In this document: piece after piece, positions 1 through 6,672 of the stretch | Position numbering within the stretch: the stretch's first letter is position 1 | How the letters are laid out: each line of letters opens with the position of its first letter | Origin: CAZLAK01 sp964557545 | Lineage (GTDB): Bacteria; Bacillota; Desulfotomaculia; Desulfotomaculales; Pelotomaculaceae | Direction of reading: 5' to 3' | Length of the DNA stretch: 38,358 nucleotides | NCBI GenBank assembly: GCA_964557545.1 | Contig: CAZLAK010000021.1 | Span: 1-38,358 of the forward strand | Made by a program: the position numbers and the translations under genes | The notes under the pieces: model-generated | What the model was told of the DNA's origin: nothing | Databases searched by the model: none | Seen by the model: the letters and a program-made list of their open reading frames with translations, nothing else

Positions 1-49
1 CGGTTTCCTAAACCGCGTGTCGGGGGTTCGAGTCCCTCCGGGCGCACCA
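1..49 (+). tRNA. tRNA-Arg(CCT), 3' part
   Basis: The window opens inside the anticodon stem. A seven-base loop TTCCTAA places CCT at positions 34-36 of the tRNA, which reads AGG (arginine). The five-base variable loop, the T stem GGGGG/CCCTC around TTCGAGT, the acceptor 3' strand CGGGCGC, discriminator A and encoded CCA all follow in the right order. The D arm and 5' acceptor strand lie outside the window, so the gene is partial. Confidence 0.9.
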
Positions 50-59
50 GAAAGTTAAT

Positions 60-89
60 CCCCGCAAATAGTTGCGGGGCTATTTTTTT
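60..89 (+). terminator. Rho-independent terminator after tRNA-Arg
   Basis: An 8-bp stem CCCCGCAA / TTGCGGGG closes a 4-base loop and is followed by CTATTTTTTT. It lies ten bases after the tRNA CCA and separates the tRNA from the response regulator gene. Confidence 0.88.
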
Positions 90-128
90 AATTACCCGTC
101 CAATAGTTAACAGGGAATGGAAGTAGGT

Positions 129-158
129 TTGTGTCGAGTGTGTTAAAATAAGTAAAAT
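129..158 (+). promoter_or_regulatory. Possible sigma-A promoter of the two-component operon
   Basis: TTGTGT (129-134) and TAAAAT (153-158) are 18 bp apart in an AT-rich stretch between the tRNA terminator and the response regulator, with a purine-rich Shine-Dalgarno (AGGGGAGGGTGAGGG) just before the ATG. The -35 box is only a partial match, so this is a moderate call. Confidence 0.42.
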
Positions 159-185
159 AGATAGTAAAAGAGGGGAGGGTGAGGG

Positions 186-872
186 ATGTCCAAAAAAATC
201 CTCGTAGTTGACGATGAAGAAAAGATCCTGGAGATGCTGAAGAGTTTTCTGGAAAGGGAGGGCTTTTCGGTGGTCTTGGCCGCCGACGGTAATGCGGCCT
301 GGGACCTCATAAACAGCGAAAAGCCCGACCTTGTCGTGCTCGACTGGATGCTCCCGGGGACCAGCGGGCTGGAGGTATGCCGCCGGCTTAGAGAATTAAA
401 GCTGGGGGTGCCGGTTATTATGCTGACGGCCAGGGCGGAGGAAGTAGACAAGCTCCTGGGGTTGGAGCTGGGAGCGGACGACTACATCACCAAGCCCTTT
501 AGCCTGCGCGAGCTGGCGGCGCGCATCAAGGCGGTTTTGCGCCGGGCCGAACAGGGACATGCGCGGCCTGAAGAAGTAATTGTGTGCGGGGAGCTGGAGA
601 TCGACCTTGCAAGGCACGAAGTGCGCGTGGGAGGGCGTCCGGTGACACTGACGCCGACCGAGTTTAAAATTTTGCGCCTTTTGTCGGGAAACCCCGGCCG
701 GGTGTACAGCCGGCTGCAGCTTTTAGAAGCCGTATTCGGTGTGGCTTACGAGGGCTACGAGAGGTCTATTGACACGCATATCAGCAACTTGCGCAAAAAA
801 ATAGAGCCCGATCCCTCCCGGCCCCGCTACATACTGACCGTTTACGGCACCGGTTACCGCTTTTCCGGTTAG
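186..872 (+). CDS. OmpR/PhoB-family response regulator
   Basis: Cytoplasmic DNA-binding response regulator of 228 aa, the usual length for the OmpR family. The N-terminal receiver domain (about 1-115) shows the acidic pair D9/D10, phospho-acceptor D53 in VVLDWMLPG, T81 and the conserved K103 in ITKPF. A winged-helix effector domain (about 130-226) follows, ending in the typical RYILTVYGTGYRF segment. The ATG start is preceded by AGGGGAGGG. The sensor kinase begins 18 bp downstream, so the two form a cognate pair in one operon. The target genes cannot be read from the sequence; PhoB, ResD and WalR relatives all share this layout, so I give no symbol. Transcription probably starts from the AT-rich region at about 129-158. 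Confidence 0.93.
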   Translation: MSKKILVVDDEEKILEMLKSFLEREGFSVVLAADGNAAWDLINSEKPDLVVLDWMLPGTSGLEVCRRLRELKLGVPVIMLTARAEEVDKLLGLELGADDYITKPFSLRELAARIKAVLRRAEQGHARPEEVIVCGELEIDLARHEVRVGGRPVTLTPTEFKILRLLSGNPGRVYSRLQLLEAVFGVAYEGYERSIDTHISNLRKKIEPDPSRPRYILTVYGTGYRFSG

Positions 873-889
873 GCAGGGAGGTTTTTGGT

Positions 890-2326
890 TTGAAACTGGG
901 GACTAAAATCACACTTTCTATGGTTGTCCTGGCCCTCTTGGCCACGCTGCTGGCGGCCGTCACGGCGGCGCTGGCCATTTCCAGTTCCTTTGACCGCTAC
1001 GTGGCCAAAAATTTTACCAGCCGCCTGGAAAGGGCGGCTGTGCTGCTGGCCGAGTACTACCGCCAAAGGGGCAGCTGGGAGGGCTTGCAGGAACTGCTAG
1101 AAGATTCAACGCCCAAAAACAGGTTTTTGCCGTACGGCCGCCCCGGCGGGCAGCAGTACGGCACCCCCACGCCGGGAAGGGTGCTGGGAGGGCCCTGGCA
1201 AGGTTTGATGTCAGGTCCCGGTTACGGCGATATTTTTTTGATGGACAATGAAGGAAAGGTGGTAGCCTCTTCGAGGAAAGAATTTGCAGGAGGGCCTCTG
1301 CCCGACATTCCGGCTAAGTACGGGGTGCCGGTAAAGGTTGACGGGACTGTGGCCGGGACCTTGGTAGCCGTCAACGTTCAACTGGGTGAATTGGAGAAGG
1401 AATTTGCCGGTTCAGTGACGCTGGCGGCGGTATCGGCAGCGGCAGCGGCGTCTTTACTGGCCCTGGCCGTGGGGTTTGTTGTCTCGAAAAGGCTCACCAG
1501 ACCGCTGGCAGCTCTCTCGTCAGCTGCCCACCGGCTTGCCGGGCGTGACTTGGGCTACCGGGTGCCGGTAGAAACGGAAGACGAAATCGGCGAGCTGGCC
1601 AGGTCGTTTAATTACATGGCCGAGAGCCTCGAGCGTAACGAACGGCTCAAGCGGAACCTGGTGGCCGATGTCACCCACGAGCTCAGGACACCGCTTTCTG
1701 TTCTGCGTGGCAACTTAGAGCTCCTCCAGGAAGGGGCGTCTGTTCCGTCGCCGGAAGTGTTGATGTCTCTTCACGATGAGGTTGTCCGCATGTCCCGGCT
1801 GGTTGACGACCTTCAGGAAATAAACCTGGCAGAGGCCGGCGAGCTGCGCTTAAATTGGCAGGAATTTCCCGTGCAGGAGGTGCTGGAAAAGGCCGCCGCC
1901 CTCTTTGAGGCAAAGGCCAGGAGCAAAGACATTGAATTTAATATAAGAGCAGGCGAAGGCCTGCCGCATGTTTTGGCCGACCAGGACCGCGTTCTGCAGG
2001 TCATCTTAAACCTTTTGGACAACGCCCAAAAACATACCGGCCCGGGCGGCAGGATCACGCTTTCGGCCGCGCCCTATAATGGCGGGGTGCTCTTTTGCGT
2101 AGAGGATACGGGCAGCGGCATAGCGCCGGAAGACTTAGAACACGTCTTTGACCGCTTTTACCGCACCGACCGCTCCCGGAGCCGGGCGGCCGGCGGCACC
2201 GGTTTGGGACTGGCCATTGCCAAAAGCCTGGTAGAGGCTCACGGCGGCAAAATATGGGCAGAAAGCACGCTGGGGCAGGGCAGCAGATTTTCTTTTACCC
2301 TGCCGGCTCTCTCCATGGGCAGTTAG
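890..2326 (+). CDS. Sensor histidine kinase with HAMP domain (PhoR/BaeS-like)
   Basis: Membrane sensor kinase of 478 aa, partner of the response regulator just upstream. TM1 lies at about 8-30, an extracytoplasmic sensor region at about 31-173 and TM2 at about 174-197. A HAMP linker (about 198-250) follows. The HisKA domain carries the autophosphorylated H263 in VTHELRTPL, and the C-terminal HATPase_c domain has an N box (NLLDNAQKH), G1 (DTGSGI), an F box (FDRFYR) and G2 (GGTGLGLAIA). The start is TTG, chosen because GGGAGG sits eight bases before it. The sensor region is rich in glycine and proline and has no domain I can name. The stop codon overlaps the stop of the convergent FeoB-like gene by 4 bp, with no terminator between them. 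Confidence 0.92.
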   Translation: MKLGTKITLSMVVLALLATLLAAVTAALAISSSFDRYVAKNFTSRLERAAVLLAEYYRQRGSWEGLQELLEDSTPKNRFLPYGRPGGQQYGTPTPGRVLGGPWQGLMSGPGYGDIFLMDNEGKVVASSRKEFAGGPLPDIPAKYGVPVKVDGTVAGTLVAVNVQLGELEKEFAGSVTLAAVSAAAAASLLALAVGFVVSKRLTRPLAALSSAAHRLAGRDLGYRVPVETEDEIGELARSFNYMAESLERNERLKRNLVADVTHELRTPLSVLRGNLELLQEGASVPSPEVLMSLHDEVVRMSRLVDDLQEINLAEAGELRLNWQEFPVQEVLEKAAALFEAKARSKDIEFNIRAGEGLPHVLADQDRVLQVILNLLDNAQKHTGPGGRITLSAAPYNGGVLFCVEDTGSGIAPEDLEHVFDRFYRTDRSRSRAAGGTGLGLAIAKSLVEAHGGKIWAESTLGQGSRFSFTLPALSMGS

Positions 2327-3132
2327 TACGTTCCTTTGCTTAAAATTCTCATTTTGCTCTCTGTGCTTTTTACAGCGGCGTATTTTTTTTCTTCCATCAA
2401 AAGCCAGTTTTCTAAATCGGCTGCTACTGCGAGATCCCCCTCCAAAAGGCGCAGGGCCAGCCAGCGGCTGTTGATGCTGTCGCCGACTAGCTCTTTTATG
2501 GCCGGCTCCAGTTTTAAAATAGCCTTTTCCAGGCCTCCCCTGTACTTTACCGGGCGGGGGTTTAATGCAAGACGGCCGGTGGCCAGTTCCCAGATCACGT
2601 CTGCCAGCCGGTCCAGGCCCCTTTTGTCTCTGGCTGCTACGGGCACGACCGGCACGCCCAGTTCACCGGCCAGGGCACGGTAGTCGATTTGTATTTTTTT
2701 CTTTTCGGCCTCGTCGGTGAAGTTAACGCACACAGCTGCCCGCTGTTCTAACTCCAGCACCTGCAGGACCAAGTTTAAGTTTCTCTCCAGGCAGGTGGCG
2801 TCGGCTACCACCACCGTGGCGTCGGGTCTGGCCCAAAAAATGTAATCCCTGGCCACCCGCTCCTCAAGGGAGGAGGCCAGCAGGGAATAGGTTCCCGGCA
2901 AGTCCACGAGCCTGAACTTGCACCCCCGCATCCTAAAAAATCCCTCGGCAACAGAGACGGTTTTGCCCGCCCAGTTGCCCGTATGCTGGTTTTGGCCGGT
3001 GAGGGCGTTAAAAATGGTGCTCTTGCCCGTGTTGGGGTTGCCGGCCAGGACCACAAGAAAATCGGCTGCCCGGCGGTTCTTTTCCCAAAAACGGCAAGCC
3101 GTCTTTTTGCCCGTGGTGTGGGTTATTTTCAC
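2323..3132 (-). CDS. feoB: Stand-alone FeoB-type GTPase domain (NFeoB)
   Basis: Ferrous iron transport GTPase domain of 269 aa. Full FeoB is about 600-800 aa with a membrane permease after this domain; none is encoded here. Visible motifs: P-loop GNPNTGKST (31-39), switch I region around GNWAGKTV, G3 DLPG (77-80), G4 NFTD (137-140), a G5-like VAARDKRGL, then a helical GDI-like region to the end. The start is GTG at 3132, supported by AAGGGGAT upstream. The C terminus is charged and ends at a normal stop that overlaps the stop of the convergent kinase by 4 bp. The feoA gene lies directly upstream on the same strand. I infer a split FeoB whose membrane half is elsewhere, or a remnant; the intact G motifs argue against decay. 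Confidence 0.82.
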   Translation of the reverse strand: MKITHTTGKKTACRFWEKNRRAADFLVVLAGNPNTGKSTIFNALTGQNQHTGNWAGKTVSVAEGFFRMRGCKFRLVDLPGTYSLLASSLEERVARDYIFWARPDATVVVADATCLERNLNLVLQVLELEQRAAVCVNFTDEAEKKKIQIDYRALAGELGVPVVPVAARDKRGLDRLADVIWELATGRLALNPRPVKYRGGLEKAILKLEPAIKELVGDSINSRWLALRLLEGDLAVAADLENWLLMEEKKYAAVKSTESKMRILSKGTY

Positions 3133-3412
3133 AGTACCTATCCCCTTTGCACCTCACGTGTATTTTTTCTCCATCTGTGTTCCTAAGGGCATAAACTGCC
3201 CCACGCAAAAGGTAAGCGCGCGGGTCGCCCAGAGGACTTTCTCTAACCGCTTTGACCTCTGTACCGGGTATAAAGCCCAGGTCGAAAAGCCTCCTTCTCA
3301 AAAGGCCCTGAGCGTAAACGCAAACCACAACTGCCGGGCAGCCAGCGGGCAAACTTGCCAGCGGCAGTGTATGGGAGGGTGCAGAGCAGCACCTTTTTGG
3401 CGTGTGCTTCAT
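3008..3412 (-). CDS. feoA: FeoA-domain protein, 3' end overlaps feoB out of frame
   Basis: Small SH3-like FeoA domain that works with FeoB in Fe(II) uptake. The recognisable domain runs from about residue 17 to 87, with the hallmark LFDLGFIPGTEV and a final EKIHV strand. I start it at ATG 3412, because AGGAGGTG lies just upstream; an earlier in-frame ATG at 3433 overlaps that ribosome binding site. The N terminus has a Cys pair (C8, C9). The frame stays open past the domain for about 47 more codons and runs into feoB, where it looks like shadow sequence. One extra base upstream would instead end it at the TAG at 3138-3140, just before feoB. So either a sequencing frameshift near 3145-3165 or a genuine 125-bp overlap is present. 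Confidence 0.75.
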   Translation of the reverse strand: MKHTPKRCCSAPSHTLPLASLPAGCPAVVVCVYAQGLLRRRLFDLGFIPGTEVKAVRESPLGDPRAYLLRGAVYALRNTDGEKIHVRCKGDRYCENNPHHGQKDGLPFLGKEPPGSRFSCGPGRQPQHGQEHHF

Positions 3413-3450
3413 TGTTTTAAGACACCTCCTCACCCGTTTGTTTTTGCCAT

Positions 3451-3479
3451 TTTATAACATGTAACTATTTAATGGTAAA
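3451..3479 (-). promoter_or_regulatory. Sigma-A-like promoter of feoAB
   Basis: On the minus strand TTTACC (3479-3474) and TATAAA (3456-3451) are exactly 17 bp apart, about 40 bp before the feoA start. I see no clear Fur or IdeR palindrome overlapping it. Confidence 0.55.
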
Positions 3480-3550
3480 TCACCGCACCGCCCGCCGTTT
3501 TTTGTCAATTTACATTTATGAGCCTCTGGGGACTTGTGTTCCTCACAGCA

Positions 3551-3579
3551 TTGCCATTCGCCAAAGAACGTGCTAAAAT
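3551..3579 (+). promoter_or_regulatory. Sigma-A promoter of tadA / tRNA-Ser(CGA)
   Basis: TTGCCA (3551-3556), a 17-bp spacer and TAAAAT (3574-3579) lie about 47 bp before the tadA start. This is a close match to the housekeeping consensus and diverges from the feo promoter. Confidence 0.68.
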
Positions 3580-3626
3580 TGAGCAAGAGCAAGACAGCCC
3601 AAAGCGCCGTAAAGGAGTAAGTTTTT

Positions 3627-4097
3627 GTGAGCCACACCCGTTTTATGCAGGAAGCTTTGGCGCAAGCCGAAAAAGCGTACGCTTTGGGGGAAGTGCCTGT
3701 AGGTGCCGTTGTGGTCCTGGGTGATGAGGTTATAGGCCGAGGCCACAACTTGCGTGAGGTTTTAAAAGACGCTTCAGCCCACGCCGAGATGCTGGCCATG
3801 CGGCGGGCAGCCAGTTATTTGGGCGACTGGCGGCTAAACGAGGCAGTGCTTTACGTCACTTTAGAGCCGTGTCCTATGTGTGCAGGCGCCATCGTCCAGT
3901 TCAGGGTGGGCACTTTGGTTTACGGGGCGGCAGATCCCAAGGCCGGGGCAGTGGATTCCCTTATGGATCTGGTGCGCGACCCCCGCTTTAACCACCGGGT
4001 GGAAGTAGTGGCGGGAGTGCTGCACGAGGAGTGCGGGGAATTGTTGCGCCGCTTTTTTAGGGAGTTAAGGGGTAAAAATTGCTGCGGTGAAAATTAA
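3627..4097 (+). CDS. tadA: tRNA-specific adenosine deaminase TadA
   Basis: Deaminates the wobble adenosine 34 of tRNA-Arg(ACG) to inosine in the cytoplasm. It is 156 aa, normal for bacterial TadA. The zinc-deaminase signature is complete: H52-A-E54 (zinc ligand and proton shuttle) and P81-C82-x-x-C85. The segment NHRVEVVAGVLHEECGELL near the end is typical of TadA rather than of free-nucleoside deaminases. The start is GTG at 3627 with AAAGGAG ten bases upstream. A tRNA-Ser gene begins 7 bp after the stop and is probably co-transcribed. In Bacillus the homologue yaaJ also sits just before the SRP RNA and dnaX; here a 7-kb block separates them. Confidence 0.95.
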   Translation: MSHTRFMQEALAQAEKAYALGEVPVGAVVVLGDEVIGRGHNLREVLKDASAHAEMLAMRRAASYLGDWRLNEAVLYVTLEPCPMCAGAIVQFRVGTLVYGAADPKAGAVDSLMDLVRDPRFNHRVEVVAGVLHEECGELLRRFFRELRGKNCCGEN

Positions 4098-4104
4098 AGG
4101 GCGT

Positions 4105-4198
4105 GGAGAGGTGGCCGAGTGGTTGAAGGCGCTCGACTCGAAATCGAGTGGGCGGGCCAAAACCCGCCCCGTGGGTTCGAATCCCACCCTCTCCGCCA
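4105..4198 (+). tRNA. tRNA-Ser(CGA)
   Basis: Class II tRNA of 94 nt with encoded CCA. Acceptor GGAGAGG pairs with CCTCTCC, followed by discriminator G. The anticodon stem CTCGA/TCGAG closes the loop CTCGAAA, giving anticodon CGA (codon UCG). The long variable arm GGGCGGG..CCCGCCC is characteristic of serine tRNAs. It starts 7 bp after tadA. Confidence 0.97.
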
Positions 4199-4214
4199 CT
4201 TTTATTTTTCGGGG

Positions 4215-5153
4215 ATGATGCGACAGTTGGCCACCAAGACCTACACTTTCGGCTCATCCAAAAGAGAAGGGCACGATTCGGCAGCCTTTTACCAGAGGAA
4301 GCTCTACCATGCGGGTTTTTCGGCCGTGTGGGAAGAATTTCTTTTGGCGTGGGAAGGAGAAAAATCCAAATTAAGCTCAATTCAGCCAAGGCCGCTGGAA
4401 GACTGGGCCGACAGGGTGTACTGTCACACTTCTGAGGAAATGGTTCACGTTCCGGATAGCAGCGTGGCCCTGGCCTTCACCTCGCCTCCATACAACACCG
4501 GAAAAGAATACGACGACGACCTCTCGCTCACCGCCTACCTCTTGCTGATAGCCCGCGTGGCGGCGGAGGTGTACCGGGTGCTGGTCCCCGGCGGGAGGTA
4601 CGTGGTTAATATAGCCAATTTGGGGCGAAAGCCCTACATCCCCCTGCACGCCCTTTTTTACTTTATCCACGTGCAGGCGGGTTTTCTGCCGGCCGGGGAG
4701 ATAATATGGCAGAAGAGCAAGGGCGCCAACAGCTCTTGCGCCTGGGGATCGTGGAGGAGCGCCAAGGCGCCCTGCATAAGGGATATACACGAGTACCTCC
4801 TCGTCTTGGCCAAAGAAAGGTTCGACCGTCCTGATGCGGGCGCGTCCGACATTGGCCGCGACGAGTTTATGAAAGCCACGCTGTCCGTCTGGGATATCCC
4901 GCCGGAATCCGCCAAACGGGTCGGCCACCCGGCCCCTTTTCCTGTAGAACTGGCCGGGCGCGTGATTAAGCTTTACACCTATACCGGCGACGTGGTGCTG
5001 GACCCTTTTTGCGGCTCCGGCTCGACGCTGGTGGCTGCCGCCCAAAACAGCCGGCACTGGGTTGGCTATGACATCGTGCCGGAGTACTGTGCCCTTGCCG
5101 AAAGGCGCCTGGCTGTTGAGGGCAGATCGGCATTTTTGGGGCCGGGGAGCTAA
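4215..5153 (+). CDS. Orphan DNA methyltransferase (TSPPY type, beta-class order)
   Basis: S-adenosylmethionine-dependent DNA methyltransferase of about 312 aa. The catalytic motif IV TSPPYN (about 89-94) precedes the SAM-binding motif DPFCGSGST (about 262-270), the order of beta-class enzymes. SPPY is commonest in N4-cytosine enzymes but also occurs in N6-adenine ones, so the base is uncertain. The segment between, including EIIWQKSKGANS and HEYLLVLAK, fits the family; the target recognition part cannot be read. The frame is open back into the tRNA-Ser gene; I start at ATG 4215 (next ATG 4218), just after GGGG, because earlier codons are tRNA sequence. No restriction endonuclease gene is adjacent, so it is probably a solitary methylase with a regulatory or protective role. 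Confidence 0.85.
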   Translation: MMRQLATKTYTFGSSKREGHDSAAFYQRKLYHAGFSAVWEEFLLAWEGEKSKLSSIQPRPLEDWADRVYCHTSEEMVHVPDSSVALAFTSPPYNTGKEYDDDLSLTAYLLLIARVAAEVYRVLVPGGRYVVNIANLGRKPYIPLHALFYFIHVQAGFLPAGEIIWQKSKGANSSCAWGSWRSAKAPCIRDIHEYLLVLAKERFDRPDAGASDIGRDEFMKATLSVWDIPPESAKRVGHPAPFPVELAGRVIKLYTYTGDVVLDPFCGSGSTLVAAAQNSRHWVGYDIVPEYCALAERRLAVEGRSAFLGPGS

Positions 5154-5217
5154 AGGGCCGTGAGGTTCTTTGTTTTTCGCCTTTCGCCCGGCCGAGAGCT
5201 TGGCTGGAGGTGTAAGT

Positions 5218-6077
5218 TTGAGCATAAGCAAAAGTAATATTGTAATCGCGGCTTTTCTACTTTTAATGTCCGCGGGGCTTTTTTTGCTGGGAGGATGCGG
5301 CAGCGCGGCCAGGGCGCCGGAAATTATTCTGGCCACCACCACCAGCACGCAGGACAGCGGGCTTTTGGACGTGCTGGTGCCGGAATTCGAGAAAGAAACT
5401 GGCTTTAGGGTGAAGGTAGTTGCCGTGGGCAGCGGGGCGGCTCTAGAGATGGGGAAGAGGGGAGAGGCGGACGTCCTGCTCGTCCACTCGCCCCAAGACG
5501 AAATAAAACTGGTGGAAAGCGGCATAGGAATCGACTACCGGCTGGTGATGCACAACGATTTTGTGGTGCTGGGGCCGCCTGAAGACCCCGCCGGTATTAA
5601 GGGGTGTAGTGCGGCAGAGGCTTTTAAAAGAATTGCCGCAAAGAAGGCCACCTTTGTTTCCCGCGGGGACGAATCGGGCACCCACAAAAAAGAAAAAGAG
5701 ATTTGGTCTCTGGCCGGTGTCGAGCCGGGCGGCGCGTGGTACCACCAGAGCGGTTCGGGCATGGGTCAAACCATCAATATAACCAACGATAAGCGGGGCT
5801 ACACCCTGGCCGACAGGGGGACGTTTTTGGCGCACAAGAAGAATATAGGACTAGAAGTGCTGGTTGAAAACGACAAAAACCTGCTCAATATATTTACCAC
5901 GTGCTCCGGGTCAACCCCGGTGTGTTCAGCAAGGTTAACGGGGATGGAGCAAAAGCTTTTGTTGATTTTATCTGCAGCCCTAAAGCCCAGCGCATTATTG
6001 GCGAGTACGGGAAAGATGAGTACGGTGAGCCGGTTTTTGTTCCGGATGCCGGCAAAGAGGAACCGGACTTGGGTTAG
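5218..6077 (+). pseudogene. tupA: Tungstate ABC transporter substrate-binding protein TupA, frameshifted
   Basis: Extracytoplasmic lipoprotein of the TupA family, which binds tungstate for TupBC import. TTG start at 5218, behind GGAGGTG. A signal peptide ends in LLGGC with the lipidated Cys at about 27. The TupA hallmark ATTTSTQDSGLLD follows, then GSGAALEMGKRGEADVLLVH, SRGDESGTHKKE and QTINITNDKRGYTLADRGT. The frame breaks at the TTT at 5893-5895. From there the next frame continues the family perfectly (YHVLRVNPGVF, then GAKAFVDF and IIGEYGKDEYGEPVF) to TAG at 6075-6077. One extra T would restore a 286-aa protein. It may be a true mutation or a base-call error in a T run. No tupB or tupC follows; the next genes are a K+/H+ antiporter. 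Confidence 0.85.
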
Positions 6078-6154
6078 AGCAGCAACAAAAGCCAAAGGAA
6101 TTTAACGCGGGGCGTCGCAAGAAAGCAATAAGGGTTTCTTTGGGGGGCGGTTTT

Positions 6155-6667
6155 TTGGCGCAGATTAGGGAGGGCGAGTTGCCGGGTCTTGGCAAGAAAT
6201 TTTTGGTTGACTTAGAGAGCGGGGACAGGCTGGGCATTGTCATTTATGACGAGGGCGACCGGGAGCTGTTTTGCTTTAGTCCGGATAACAAAGACGAGCC
6301 GTTGTGCTCGGTGACCCTTTCCGACCGGGAAGCGCGGCAAGTAGGCTCAATTATTGGGGGTTCGTTCTACCAGCCCAGATTTTTAGAAAAGCTGGAAACG
6401 GCCATTGCCGACCTGCACATCGAGTGGCTGGCTGTAAAAGAAGGCTCGGCCATTGTCAATAAGACGATTGGCGAACTGGGCCTGCGCAAAAACCACGGCG
6501 TAACTATTATTGCTGTAATCGAAGGCGGGGACAGGTGGAAGAGAAAGTGTACGGCCATTAACCCGGGCCCGAATTTTGTGTTTGCGCCTGGGCAAGTTGT
6601 AATTGCCGCCGGCCGCCGGGACGCCCTTATTAACTTTGAAAAAATGGTTGCCGGCGGGGAGAATTAG
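6155..6667 (+). CDS. khtT: KhtT-like regulatory subunit of K+/H+ antiporter (TrkA-C domain)
   Basis: Cytoplasmic regulatory partner of a CPA2-family potassium/proton antiporter; KhtT-type proteins gate the membrane subunit in response to ligands and pH. It is about 170 aa, the family's usual size. An N-terminal domain starts with IREGELPGLGKKF, as in KhtT, and a C-terminal RCK-C/TrkA-C domain (about 85-165) shows AIVNKTIGELGLRKNHGVTI and FAPGQVVIAAG. I prefer TTG at 6155 (after GGGGGGCGG) over an upstream in-frame TTG at 6140. The antiporter gene begins 6 bp after the stop, so the two are clearly translated together. Confidence 0.82.
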   Translation: MAQIREGELPGLGKKFLVDLESGDRLGIVIYDEGDRELFCFSPDNKDEPLCSVTLSDREARQVGSIIGGSFYQPRFLEKLETAIADLHIEWLAVKEGSAIVNKTIGELGLRKNHGVTIIAVIEGGDRWKRKCTAINPGPNFVFAPGQVVIAAGRRDALINFEKMVAGGEN

Positions 6668-6672
6668 TTCCT

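Noticed and set aside
2336..2683. Plus-strand frame opposite the FeoB GTPase
   Set aside because: It is antisense to a conserved GTPase, low in complexity and has no recognisable domain.
4119..4214. Methyltransferase start at 4119, inside tRNA-Ser(CGA)
   Set aside because: The added residues are translated tRNA sequence without conservation or a ribosome binding site; ATG 4215 is more likely.
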